Positions 1 through 31,909 of a stretch of 64,000 nt of DNA are shown piece by piece. A program made the position numbers and the translations under genes. Source of the stretch: Doris montereyensis (Eukaryota; Mollusca; Gastropoda; Nudibranchia; Dorididae); NCBI GenBank assembly GCA_037039925.1, contig JAXRKP010000392.1, forward strand, positions 157,501 through 221,500, read 5' to 3'. Position 1 is the first letter of the stretch. Each line of letters opens with the position of its first letter. The notes beneath the pieces are model-generated. The model made no database searches. It was not told the origin of the DNA and saw nothing but the letters and a program-made list of their open reading frames with translations.

Positions 1-118
1 GAGAGAGAGAGAGGGAGGGAGGGAGGGAGGGAGAGAGGAGAGATATATATAGAGAGAGAGAGAGAGAGAGAGGGAGGGAGGAGGGAGGGAGGGGAGGGAG
101 ATATATATATATATATAT
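1..118. repeat. GA / GGGA / AT microsatellite
   Basis: Runs of GA and GGGA units interrupted by short AT runs; continues off the left edge. Confidence 0.95.
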
Positions 119-281
119 ATTTAAGAAACATCATCAAAGAAAATGTAAGTTCAATGGGATTCACCAAAACGTTAAGGTCATTAAACAAATATGATATTGC
201 TCCAATGGGAGCTTGCACACCAAGCCCACAAGAGAAAATTGCACCTCCCTCGACACTGAAATGCATACGAGGAAGGATCTA

Positions 282-978
282 ATTAAGTAAGTAAGTAAAT
301 AAGTAAAAAAGTAAAGTAAGTACGTAAGTAAGTGAGTAAGTAAGTAGTAAGAATTATGTAAGAAAGTAGCTAGTAGGTATATAATTATGTAAATAAGTAA
401 ATAAATAAGTAAGTATGTAAGTAAGTAGTAACAAAATAAGTGAGTAAGTAAGTAAGTGGATAAGGAAGTAGTAAGTAAGTAAATGAGTAAGCAAGTAAGT
501 AAGAAGTAAGTATGTGAGTAAGTAAGAAAGTAAGTACGTAAATAGGTAAGTATGCAAGTAAGTAAGTAAGTAAGTACTACGTAAGTAAGCACGTAAGTAA
601 GTCCATAAGTAAGTATGCAAGTAAGCATGTAAGTAAATAAGTAAACAAGTAAGTATGTAAATGCAAGTAAGTAAGTAAGTCTGTAAGTACGTAAGTAAGT
701 AAATAAGTAAGTAAGCAGTACGTAAGTAAGTAAATAGGAAGTACATAAGTAAATAAGTACGTAAGTACGTACGTATGTAAGTAAGTAAGTTTGTAAGTAA
801 GTAAGTAAATAAGTAAGAAAGTACATAAGAAAGTAAGTAAGTACGTAAGTAGGTAAGTATGTAATAAAGTAAGTAAGTATGTAATACAGTAAATAAGTAT
901 GTAATGAAGTAAGTAAGTACGTAAGTATATAAGTATGTAACAAAGTAAGTAAGTAAGTATATAAGTACGTAAGTAAGG
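282..978. repeat. AAGT tetranucleotide microsatellite, about 700 bp
   Basis: Imperfect tandem AAGT/GTAA units with occasional variants. The long Tyr/Leu/Thr open frames on the minus strand are a by-product of the 4-base period and are not genes. Confidence 0.95.
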
Positions 979-984
979 TCGTCA

Positions 985-2072
985 CTAGCAAAGACATAGC
1001 ACTGACCGGAAGATGTAGATATTGTGGAGACGGCACTCCAACGGTCTGCGCTCAAAGTATTCATCTTGCCGTGGGTGTCTTGTTTCATTGCCGCATGCTT
1101 TCCAATTGGGTCATTCTTTGGCAATTCATCGACACATCCAGACATTTGTCGAAATGAATATTCAACTTTCCTGTCTTTAATCACGCCATTGTGATTGCCG
1201 ATCTCTTTTTTGATCGCCGTGCGCTTGATGAACCATTTTCACAGATTATTGCGCGAGCGTTCTGTGATGGTCGCGTGAGCTTTGTAATGTTAGCAGTGCG
1301 AGACTGGGCGCCATTTGCCATGGGTTTGACTTTAGAAGTAGACCGCTTGGCATCTAGTGAAGGCTGATGCGGTAGCTGTCCCTTTCTGTGCCTATCGAAG
1401 CAAAGATCTTGGTGTACAGTTTGGTTATTGCCAGGGCGTCTCTGTTGCGCCATTCCATCCTGATCGTTTACGTAGCCATGACCAGGACATTTCCTGTCGG
1501 ATGGCGGCACAAGCCAAAGACATCGGTCTGGTTTGGGGTCTGGGTTTTGAAAAAGAAGAGTGGTAAGCCAACATATTGTCATTGTTAGTGGTCTCCCTTT
1601 CGACATGAGGTTTCTTGTCGTTTTGGACAACAGCAGGAGGCATGATCAGCCAATGTCTGCTTGCTACTCCGTAAGGCATACTCGAAGATGTTGAGTACTT
1701 CACCGTGGTTTGATTGTTTGTATCGTTGCACTTTCCCTCGTCTATATTACGCAGTGATCGAATTGTGTTCATCGCGGACATCGTCGCACTAAAATACACA
1801 GTGTTACGTCCATCCACAGGTGACATTGGAGAGGCCTGCTGGGCTTTGTCACCAGTGCAAGAGACTTTGGACATGACCACGCCCTCTGGTGGCGGTACGC
1901 TGTTCTTTTCCCTAGGAGCCGCTGTCTGTGTAATTTCCCTTTGCTTCATCACTTCCCGCATTTGGGTGTTGATGTAATTCACTGTAGCGACTGGACTGTG
2001 TTTGAATAATTTAGCCCCAAACTGGCTGTCTCTGGACAGTATCGCATCCACAGATCTCACATGGATGTCCAT
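985..2072 (-). pseudogene. unrecognised intronless coding-like stretch with frameshifts
   Basis: Minus-strand open frames follow one another from an ATG at 2072 in good context (CAAAATGG) after an A-rich leader. First comes a 215-codon frame starting MDIHVRSVDAILSRDSQFG. An overlapping frame rich in Ser/Lys/Arg runs to 1181, followed by a third containing MSGCVDELPKNDPIGKHAA, which runs into the AAGT microsatellite near 980. Composition is hydrophilic and Ser/Thr-rich. I recognise no domain. It could be a single-exon gene broken by assembly indels, a decayed retrogene, or a chance run of open frame. Confidence 0.35.
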
Positions 2073-2394
2073 TTTGATTTTTAGTTTAGTTTCTTGGTTG
2101 TTGTTCTGTGTTGTCTTAGAATTAATTATGTTGTGAGACTATCGTAAAAGGGAATAAACTCAATGCCTTTCTACACAGGAAGTCAGTGTTTGGAAGACAT
2201 AGCCTGAAAAGCACTGTGGATAAAGAAAGAGAGAAAAAAAATCGTAAGTCATAAACGCAATTTCAAAAGTAAAGGTCTAAACAGTTAGTACTTCACATGT
2301 TGTCAATTTTACATGTTTAATCATTCAAAGATAATGCCCGTGCTATGATGATGACCTTAGTTAGACTAAGGCCAAAACAAAACTGTTCCTCTTA

Positions 2395-2530
2395 TGCTTT
2401 TGGTTTTATTTTATTTCATTTTATTTTATTTTAACCACACCCACAACTAAGGAGATCTCGGAGGTTATAGTAAGATTTTAAATTCTGCCGGGACTGCCAT
2501 GTAAACAGCCAGGGGATCTTTATCGTGTAT
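2395..2530 (-). mobile_element. SINE family A, 3' part
   Basis: Tail (TTTTATTTT-type) followed by CCACACCCACAACTAAGGAG and GTAAACAGCCAGGGGATCTT in the minus orientation of family A. Runs directly into the 42-bp minisatellite. Confidence 0.7.
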
Positions 2531-3450
2531 ACAGAGCAACCCAGCGGAAGCACCGATTCATTGGATTCTGGCATAGAGCAACCTAGTGAAAGCACCGATA
2601 CATCGGAGTTTGGCATAGAGCAACCTAGTGAAAGCACCGATACATCGGCGTCTGGCATAGAGCAACCTAGTGAAAGCACCGATACATCGGCGTCTGGCAT
2701 AGACCAACCTAACAGAAGCACCGATACATCGGCGTCTGGCATAGAGCAACCCAGCGGAAGCACCGATACATTGGATTCTGGCATAGAACAACCTAGTGAA
2801 AGCACCGATACATCGGCGTCTGGCATAGAGCAACCTAGCGGAAGCACCGATACATTGGAGTCTGGCATAGAGCGACCTCGCGGAATTACCGATATATTGG
2901 AGTCTGGTATAGAGCGACCTCGCAGAATTACCGACACATTGAAGTGTGGCATAGAGCGACCACGCGGAATTACCGACACATTGGAGTCTGGCATAGAGCG
3001 ACCTCGCGGAATTACCGACATTGGAGTCTGGCATAGAGCGACCTCGCGGAATTACCGACACATTGGAGTCTGGCATAGAGCGACCACGCGGAATTACCGA
3101 CACATTGGAGTCTGGCATAGAGCAACCTCACGGAAGCATCGATACATCGGCGTCGGGCATAGAGCAACCTAATGGAATCACCGACACATCGGCGTCTGGC
3201 ATAGAGCGACCTAGGGGAATCACCGACATATCGGCGTCTGGCATAGAGCAACCTAGTGGAATCACCGACACATTGGAGTCTGGCATACAGCAACCTAGTG
3301 GAATCACCGACACATCGGCGTCTGGCATACAGCAACCTAGTGGAATCACCGACATATCGGAGTCTTGCATACAGCAACCTAGTGGAATCACCGACACATC
3401 GGCGTCTGGCATAGAGCAACCTAGTGGAATCACCGACACATCGAGTGGGG
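2531..3450. repeat. 42-bp minisatellite, about 22 units
   Basis: Unit contains GGCATAGAGCAACCTAGTG and ACCGACACATCGGCGTCT. Two subtypes occur: AGCACCGATAC on the left, AATTACCGACAC in the middle. One unit near 3015 is 2 bases short. The length is divisible by three, so both strands stay open. Flanked by SINE A on the left and SINE B on the right. Confidence 0.95.
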
Positions 3451-3451
3451 C

Positions 3452-3660
3452 GTCGGTGGCCGAGTGGTTAAGCTGCCGGATTTGGCATCATGCGATCCCA
3501 CGTTCGAATCATAGCAAAGCTAGGTCCGACGTTGTGTTCCTTGGAAAATACACTGAACACGCATTTTCAGCACTCGACCCAGGTACAAATGGATACAAGT
3601 ACTAGCTTGGGATAAAAAAAAACCTGTGTCAGACTAGCGTCTCTGAGGATTACCATAGTC
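3452..3660 (+). mobile_element. SINE family B, 5' part (split by minisatellite)
   Basis: tRNA Leu/Ser-like head GGTGGCCGAGTGGTTAAGCT and B box GTTCGAATC, then GACGTTGTGTTCCTTGGAAA and CAAGTACTAGCTTGGGATAA. The element resumes at about 4735 after the array. This copy has the best-preserved Pol III boxes of family B. Confidence 0.85.
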
Positions 3661-3720
3661 GGGCACACGGTGTGATGTTCTTTGGGATTAGCTGCAGCAG
3701 TGATCTAATTTTGCCTCGGA

Positions 3721-3752
3721 TGGGGGTTAGGGGGGAGGGTGGGGGGGGAGTA
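3721..3752 (+). other. G-rich tract with quadruplex potential
   Basis: Four or more G runs (GGGGG, GGGGGG, GGG, GGGGGGGG) within about 32 bases, immediately before the 45-bp array. Confidence 0.5.
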
Positions 3753-3809
3753 ACGGCGTCGTCGGGCAAGTTGGGATGTAGGGGTGGTTTAGGCTCAGGG
3801 AGAGTGATA

Positions 3810-4745
3810 GTATGTGTCTGACTATGGTAGTCCATCCCTAGCGCTCTGTCCAGAGTGTGTGCCTGACTATGGTAGTCCCCCTAGCGCTCTGTCCAGAGTG
3901 TGTGTCTGACTATGGTAGTCCCTCCATAGCACTTTGTCCATAGTGTGTGTCTGACTATGGTAGTCCCTCGCTAGCGCTCTGTCTAGAGTGTGTGTCTGAC
4001 TATGGTAGTCCCTCCTTAGCGCTCTGTCAATAGTATGTGTCTGACTATGGTAGTCCCTCCTTAGCGCTCTGTCCATAGTATGTGTCTGACTATGGTAGTC
4101 CCTCCCAGCGCTCTGTCCTGTATGTGTCTGACTATGGTAGTCCCTCCTTAGCGCTCTGTCCATAGTATGTGTCTGACTATGGTAGTCCTCCCTAGCTCTG
4201 TCCATAGTATGTGTCTGACTATGGTAGTCCCTCCTTAGCGCTCCATAGTATGTGTCTGACTATGGTAGTCCTCTCCTTAGCGCTCTGTCCATAGTATGTG
4301 TCTGGTTCTGTATGGTAGTCCCTCTCTAGCGCTCTGTCCCATAGTATGTGTCTGACTATGGTAGTCCCTCCCTAGCGCTCTGTCCATAGTATGTGTCTGA
4401 CTATGGTAGTCCCTCCTTAGCGCTCTGTCCATAGTATGTGTCTGACTATGGTAGTCCCTCCTTAGCGCTCTGTCCATAGTATGTGTCTGACTATGGTAGT
4501 CCTCTCTAGCGCTCTGTCCATAGTATGTGTCTGACTATGGTAGTCCCTCCCTAACGCTCTGTCCAGAGCGTGTGCCTGACTATGGTAGTCCCTCACTAGC
4601 GCTCTGTCCAGAGTATGTGTCTGACTATGGTAGTCCCTCCCTAACGCTCTGTCCAGAGTGTGTGCCTGACTATGGTAGTCCCTCCCTAACGCTCTGTCCA
4701 GAGTGTGTGCCTGACTATGGTAGTCCCTCACTAGCGCTCTGTCCA
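3810..4745. repeat. 44-45-bp minisatellite inside SINE B, about 21 units
   Basis: Unit: GTGTGTCTGACTATGGTAGT, CCCTCC, TAGCGCTCTGTCCATAGTA. The TAGCGCTCTGTCCAG part equals the SINE B segment CTAGCGTCCTGTCCAG. SINE B sequence lies on both sides. Truncated units near 4110 and 4240-4310. Confidence 0.93.
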
Positions 4746-4800
4746 GAAAGTGACTATTATCACCTGTTTCGTTTCGCGGTGTAGAAACCAGGAAAAAGTC
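4735..4800 (+). mobile_element. SINE family B, 3' part after the minisatellite
   Basis: CTAGCGCTCTGTCCAGAAAG, then GACTATTATCACCTG and GTAGAAACCAGG, matching the family B 3' region seen at 34.3 and 38.8 kb. Confidence 0.7.
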
Positions 4801-5510
4801 CATAACGGGTTTGATAAAACGTTACCTTACTCATTATGATAAATACGTTTTACCTTCGTCTCGCGTGAGACGACAAATACGTACACAGTCTCAGCAGAAT
4901 TTACCATGTCCGTCATAGGCGGTGATCTCAGGGTGACTTACGAGTAAACTTTAAAATAAAAAATATACACGTATATGCAAGAAAGAAAAGGAGGAGGGCT
5001 TATCAGCAACGCCCACCAAAAAAACACCACCCCCCCCTACCACGTGCGCAGACTTTTGCTTTTTTATTCAAGACGCTGTTGACGATCTTACTGAAGACAT
5101 ACGCACGTCTCTGTCAGTAGTTCTTGTAGAGAGACTACCATAGTCGGGAACACACTATCACTATCTGTTTGGGTTTTTTGTATGTCAAAATCTTAATTTC
5201 AGGTGCACTCGAATATGCACTAGATCTGTCGTACAGCAATACTTAAACTCAGTGTGCATGGAATGGGTATTTTTTCTTATTTTATGTTTAAAAAAAAAAA
5301 GTTTTTTAAATTGTTTAAAAAATAATTATTTTTTTTGGCTATCTAATCAGTTTAAACGAACACATATATAACAGTATTGAAGTCCCCTAGGAACAAAGAC
5401 GAGACAAATAAAAAGGAACATTATACAGACACGTATGATATTTGGACACCAATAGAATCGAACCCACGACCCCCAGGTGGGAACTCATCGCTTCGCTGTG
5501 AAAACAGTAC
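4801..5510. other. no gene seen
   Basis: AT-rich sequence without usable open frames. An inverted echo of the preceding array (ACTACCATAGTCGGGAACAC) lies at 5137-5157. Nothing else recognised. Confidence 0.5.
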
Positions 5511-5514
5511 GTAA

Positions 5515-5680
5515 TACTTGTATCAACCAAGTTAAGAAGCGTAGACTTTTACACACTCAGAACGCTGAAACAACCAAGCTAAGAAGCGTAGATTTTTTAC
5601 ACATTCATAACGCTGAAACAACCAAGTTAAGAAGCGTAGATCTAGATTTTTACACATTCAGACCGCTGAAACACTCTCTT
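5515..5680. repeat. 52-bp tandem repeat, three units
   Basis: CAACCAAGTTAAGAAGCGTA, then ACACATTCAGAACGCTGAAA, three times with small indels. Confidence 0.9.
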
Positions 5681-5765
5681 CTTTAGATCCATAATGTTTA
5701 AAAAAGAAAGTAGATTTGTCAGCCGTACTTGTGAATTTCATTGTATTGTATTACAATAATGGTTT

Positions 5766-6118
5766 TGGGGACATGGTAGTCCAAAGGCAAAGTGTCGACC
5801 TCTCAGCCTTGGCAGGTTGAAATGTATCTCTATTTTTTTCGAATACGTTATAACGTACCCCCTCTCCCTCCCCCCACTCCACCCCTTCCCGAAATATAAT
5901 CCAGGTAAGGGAATCGACACCTAGATCTAGTCCCATCGGAACTGACGAGAAAAAAGGAGGTCCCGCGTGCAGATAACAACACTGTGAACGTTATCGATCT
6001 CTTAACTGTTTACAGGACGGTCAGAACAAAATAAAAAAATCCTACCTACACCCCCGAAATCACATTGGTTGTGGATATGGGTGAAATCAAATCAAATCAA
6101 ATCAAATCAAATCAAATT
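5766..6118 (+). mobile_element. SINE family A, near full length
   Basis: Family A runs head to tail: tRNA-like head (GGTAGTCCAAAGGCAAAGTG), body with ATCGACACCTAGATCTAGTC and CTGTTTACAGGACGGTCAG, then an AAATC pentamer tail (six units). This copy defines the tail. Diverged B box. Confidence 0.8.
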
Positions 6119-6424
6119 ATGGAATTCATGATAATGATAAACTACTCGGAGATGTCAACCACAAGAAATTATCATTCGAATTGAATTCGTTGTTTTTAAA
6201 AACTTACTTTAATTCTGATATCGCTCGTCAAGGTTTTCCCGAATTATAAATCCTTTCCAGAATGTCACCATAGATATATTATATACATTTACTTGTTATA
6301 TTATACACGTAATAATATCCTCGTCAGGGTTAGAAAATCTAATGATACTTAATTTGTCTTTCATACGAATGCACCAAATGATCTGAACACATGGAAAGAG
6401 AACAGTCAACTGGAATGACAATGG

Positions 6425-6540
6425 TAGATCTAGGTCTATAACACACGGCTAGCTAGATCTAGGCATCAGATCTATAACACACAGTTAGCTAGATCTAGGC
6501 ATCATATCTATAACACATGGCTAGATCTAGAATCTAGACA
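6425..6540. repeat. about 45-bp tandem repeat, three units
   Basis: TCTATAACACACGGCTAGCT, AGATCTAGGCATCA repeated three times; rich in AGATCT. Confidence 0.85.
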
Positions 6541-6930
6541 TCACACGCTTCAGTACTGTCTGTGTTTTCGTGTTTTGGCCTGGTGAGAATATACTCAACT
6601 GGAAACAAACTTTTTGACCTTTTGCTACCCCCCCCCTTTAAAAAGATAAACAATTACAATAATATTATGAGCTCCGCATGCGAGGCGTGTTATTGCAACT
6701 ATCATTTAAATGATAATAAAATGAATTTGTCAAAAGGAAATATAAGGTTGTGTTACGTCGACAGCACCTGAAAAGGAAAGGAAAGAAAACCAAAAACGGT
6801 GTGTCTAAGGAACTTGTTCTTGTCCTGCTTGCCTCTGAACAAGGAATGCAAACAAACAAACAAAACAAAACAAGAGGGAAGGTGTTGAAGAATGTAAGTA
6901 GGTGTTGTTTGCAAATGAAGAAGAGCACGG
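6541..6930. other. no gene seen
   Basis: No open frame with protein-like composition, no recognised repeat. Confidence 0.4.
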
Positions 6931-7127
6931 GGTTGGGGGGCGGGGGTGGGGGGTGGGGTGGGCAGAAGGGTGTGTGTTGGGAATGCGTAGATGTTGTTTG
7001 TCAGTGAAAATGAGAAGAAAGACAGCAATAATAGAGTTTGAGTTTGAAAATAATATGTAGATGAGTAGTTTGTCAATGAAACATCCCCACCCCTCCCCCA
7101 CCCCCACCCCCCCCCCCCCACCCCACA
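6931..7127. other. G-rich tract and inverted C-rich tract
   Basis: 6931-6963 has six G runs on the plus strand. 7083-7127 is almost pure C with A interruptions. The two can pair with each other (about 120 bases apart) or each form quadruplex / i-motif structures. Confidence 0.6.
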
Positions 7128-7384
7128 CACAAAAAACAAGGTAAAAGAAGAAAGAAAAAACCCAACAAGAACAAAACAACAACTTACAAATAACGAAACA
7201 TCAAAGCATACAAAACAAAACATGACAATAAACAGAAGAACCTCGTTGATAAAATCTGGAATGGGTTGTTTCCTAGGGAAATCTCAGTATAGGTAGTTCC
7301 AGGTTGTTTCCCCTTGTCTGATTTCACGGAGGCCAACGAAATAACATGTACTCCTTTGCTGAGTCCCTTACCACTCTACAAACA

Positions 7385-7533
<149 letters not shown>

Positions 7534-7536
7534 AAT

Positions 7537-8400
7537 TGGTCCATAAGCTATTACTAATTTAATTTCTCTTTCTTTTGGTTTAATATTTATTACCTCTAAT
7601 AGTCGTGGACTTATAAATTAACAATATTCTAGTAAAGAACGCTTTCTTTTCATGGCGAGGCGATGTGTGCCGACGCAGAGGTCGCGGATTCGATCCCATG
7701 GTGGCCAGGATTATGTTTTGGTTTATTCCTTGTATTTGTCTCATTTTTGTTCCTATGTGGCTTTCATATTGTCTTATGTCATTACCTTCACTTCCGACAT
7801 GCCTCTTGCTTCACTGTTTGTCAACATTCTAGTAGTCTTTATTGCCTTTCATGCATTAGGAGGCCAACTCCTGTTCTAGCTCTATCTTTGACATCTACTC
7901 CTGAGAAGATTAAAGTATGATTTGGACCTACATTTTCTATTTCTTGTCCTTTTTTCTTTGTTTCTTTAATGACCAAAATGTCTACTTTGAATATTTCTTC
8001 AACTAATTCTAGCTCTTTTCCATTTATTGCCCTAATGTTCCATGTTCCAAAAATCACAGTCCGTGTTCTTTTCCAGGGTCGTCGAATGTTCAAGCCGGGC
8101 ATATTGTATTTATTTCTTTGAATCCGTTTGGTTTTGTTTAAGCAGGGGATTAGCCCACTGTACCTAAGGTAGATGGTGGGACTGCCACCTTGAGGCCCCA
8201 CCACCGGGCCTTGTTATTTTCTGTCAGGATTAGCTCCCTTAGCCTTTGGTTACCCAAAACTAGCCTGCAAGGCAGCAGGATATTTTTCAAGGTTAACTCC
8301 CTTAGCTTTTGGTCATCCAAGACCAACCTGCAAGACAGCAGGAGACTCGTGGAGGGGGGACTGCCTAATCCCCATACAGGTGCTTACCTGTCCACTGCCC
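7537..8400 (-). mobile_element. RTE-like non-LTR retrotransposon, 5' part (copy R1)
   Basis: On the minus strand: a 5' UTR with two roughly 75-bp monomers (8210-8350), then an APE-type endonuclease start reading FGTWNIRAINGKELELVEE, ETKKKGQEIE and GVDVKDRARTGVGLL. The sequence beyond matches copy R2 down to about 7540, interrupted by a nested SINE at 7635-7825. Truncated before the reverse transcriptase, and frame-broken. Confidence 0.75.
7635..7825 (+). mobile_element. tRNA-derived SINE nested in R1
   Basis: A 191-bp insert with a tRNA-like head: B box GGATTCGATCCC near 7685 and a preceding GGCGAGGCGATGTG. It is flanked by the 9-bp direct repeat ATTCTAGTA (7626-7634 and 7826-7834). The sequence on each side is contiguous in the other RTE copy at 57.0 kb, so the insertion boundary is well supported. 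Confidence 0.65.
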
Positions 8401-8451
8401 ATTATTTATCATTATTATATTATTATTATTATCATTATTATCATTATCATG

Positions 8452-8543
<92 letters not shown>

Positions 8544-8548
8544 CATCA

Positions 8549-8619
<71 letters not shown>

Positions 8620-8691
8620 GTTGTTGTTGTTGTTGTTGTTATTATTATTATTATTATTATTATCATTATTATCATCTTCGTTATTATTATC

Positions 8692-8729
<38 letters not shown>

Positions 8730-8760
8730 CCTCATTATTATCATCTTCGTTATTATTATC

Positions 8761-8831
<71 letters not shown>

Positions 8832-8876
8832 CAGTATTATTATTATTATTATTTTTATTATTATTATTTATCATTA
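8400..8876. repeat. ATT trinucleotide microsatellite, about 475 bp
   Basis: ATT units with a short GTT block (8619-8640) and an internal duplicated CATCTTCGTTATTATTATCA segment. It abuts the 5' end of RTE copy R1. Confidence 0.97.
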
Positions 8877-9138
8877 TGACTATTTATTGTTATTTTGAAG
8901 CTTACACTTTTAGTGGAAATTACGCGAAGGGTCATTGCATCATTGGCCACCTCTAATCCTCTTTATCACACTTGTAGTTCTATTGATATTCATTTCAAGT
9001 ACGAAGTGTTTAACGATAGGCTGTCGACACGACGGTAAACGGAAGTGTGTACTGAACATGACCAAAAGGTTTCGCCAGAAAGGTTGGATGTTCGTATGAC
9101 TGAGATCAAAACATTGTGTAAGAGATCTAACTTTCGTC
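8877..9138 (+). promoter_or_regulatory. probable AFG3L2 promoter and 5' UTR region
   Basis: Non-repetitive stretch between the ATT array and the proposed start codon. No TATA box or other clear motif. Assigned only by position. Confidence 0.3.
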
Positions 9139-30278
<21,140 letters not shown>

Positions 30279-30423
30279 CGTAATTTGCTTGTCAAGATAA
30301 AATTGGTTCTCCATCATTTTTTTTAAGATACCGTATATAAATTGATCTGATTTGTTGGTCACCAATTGAAGAATGTGGAGAAATACTGTGAGTGGTTCGG
30401 TTTGATTCAATCCATTTAAAAAA

Positions 30424-30429
30424 AATAAA
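30424..30429 (+). terminator. candidate polyadenylation signal of AFG3L2
   Basis: AATAAA 146 bases after the stop codon, inside an A-rich run. A second AATAAA lies near 30971. Which one is used cannot be told from sequence. Confidence 0.4.
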
Positions 30430-31720
30430 ATCTTGTCCAAAGAAGGCAATTTTTCTTTTGATTTACAAAATACATTTAGTACATAAGTTTACACATAATA
30501 TGTCGTTCAAAACATCGTTCACTCGTCCCATCATATAACACAATTGAACATAAAATAGCCATGGAGATTAGGATATGGGAAGGGTGGTTGTTTTCTTTCC
30601 CTGTATTTAGAATCTTTTGAAAATAATTTGAAAATTATTTATAGCTTTTTTATCTTTTTTTCAGTTAAGTATTGCCTTAGTTTAAAAATTTACATTGTTT
30701 TACTTATTTTTGTTCCTGCTTTGTTACACTTCTTTCATTTCACACTTGAGCATCTGTCACTGTTTGCGATATGGATGAATTTAACCTTTTCCTGCCTTAG
30801 GGTCCTCACAACAATTCTAATCTGTCCTATTGTGCCTAAGCCCTCACGTCCTATTCAGTCTGTGTGCCTAAGCCCTCACTTCCTATTCAGGGACACAACT
30901 CGGATGAAAATATATTTGTCTCAGTGAAAATTAATTAAAAATTAATTTTAGAGACAAACATCTTTCAACAATAAACTAGAGAACAATCTAACCTTCAGAA
31001 ATTTTATACTTTTATATAAATTTGATGAGCCTTTAATTGTCAGTAACGTTCGTGAGTAGGTCGGTCCCATTAATTGGGTGTAATAGCATCATTTTATTTA
31101 CAATCACTGTAAGTTGAAAACAAAAGTAGATACATATATGTGATCTTTTTCACAAAAAAGTCGGATATCTGGCACATCTGCGAGTTCTTGTTGTTATGCA
31201 AGTACAAAGACGAAGAGTAAGCTAGGGACGCATTAGGGAAACTTACGGCATCAAGGCTGATGTCGCATTCAGTCGCAGTAGGCAGGAAAGGGTTAACGGC
31301 TGAACTTGAATAAAATTTTCCATTACCAGTGATAAACTTAATTTCATCTTAAATTTCATTTTATGATTTTTTCCGTTGATTTCCTGCTTTGGTATTTGAT
31401 TTAGTCACTGTTCCCACTGGTTGATGTTTGACCTTTATTTTGATTTTTGTAATTTCTAATTGTATCAAATGTCAATACCAACCAGTTCATAACAAACACC
31501 TTCATGAGAGAGTATGTCGAAGTCCTCGAAGCAAGAAAGAAATTTTGTGATTTGTCCAGAATGGCTGAGTCATGGTGTATTTATCAGTGTGTTGTGTAAA
31601 CAAACAAAAACAAAAATATGTTGTGTTCCCTTTGTTACTGAATAAAAATAACAAATCTGGAATAATAAATATTTTTTGTTTCAGTTCATTGTTTTGATGT
31701 ACGTATGAGTAGTGCATGCA
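30430..31720. other. intergenic, mostly unique
   Basis: Between the AFG3L2 3' end and repeat C. A 30-base block (TGTGCCTAAGCCCTCACGTC) is duplicated at 30,830-30,890. Otherwise nothing recognised. Confidence 0.5.
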
Positions 31721-31721
31721 T

Positions 31722-31862
31722 ATGTGTGGTGGGCAATTGGCGGATGCTGCTGGTAGATTTTACTTCTTTCCTTTCCCTCTTTTACTCACCTTTCATCTTG
31801 CTGTTTAAATCACTGAGATCACAGCAATGGTGGACGGGATACATTTCAATGATTAAACAAAG
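31722..31862 (+). repeat. dispersed repeat C (intergenic)
   Basis: GGTGGGCAATTGGCGGATGC, TTTCATCTTGCTGTTTAAAT, GAGATCACAGCAATGGTGGA, GGATACATTTCAATG. Confidence 0.7.
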
Positions 31863-31909
31863 CATACCATATGTATTTTCTTGTTTGATTGAATTTGAAA
31901 TGAAGTGAG

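Noticed and set aside
161..1184. Tyr/Leu/Thr-rich open frames on the minus strand.
   Set aside because: Produced by the AAGT tetranucleotide repeat. Only the part beyond about 985 has protein-like composition.
2523..3450. Possible CRISPR-like regular array.
   Set aside because: Units are contiguous with no unique spacers, in a eukaryotic setting. It is a minisatellite. The same applies to every other array in the window.
8365..8898. Poly-Asn, poly-Ile, poly-Tyr and poly-Leu frames.
   Set aside because: All are translations of one ATT microsatellite in different frames.
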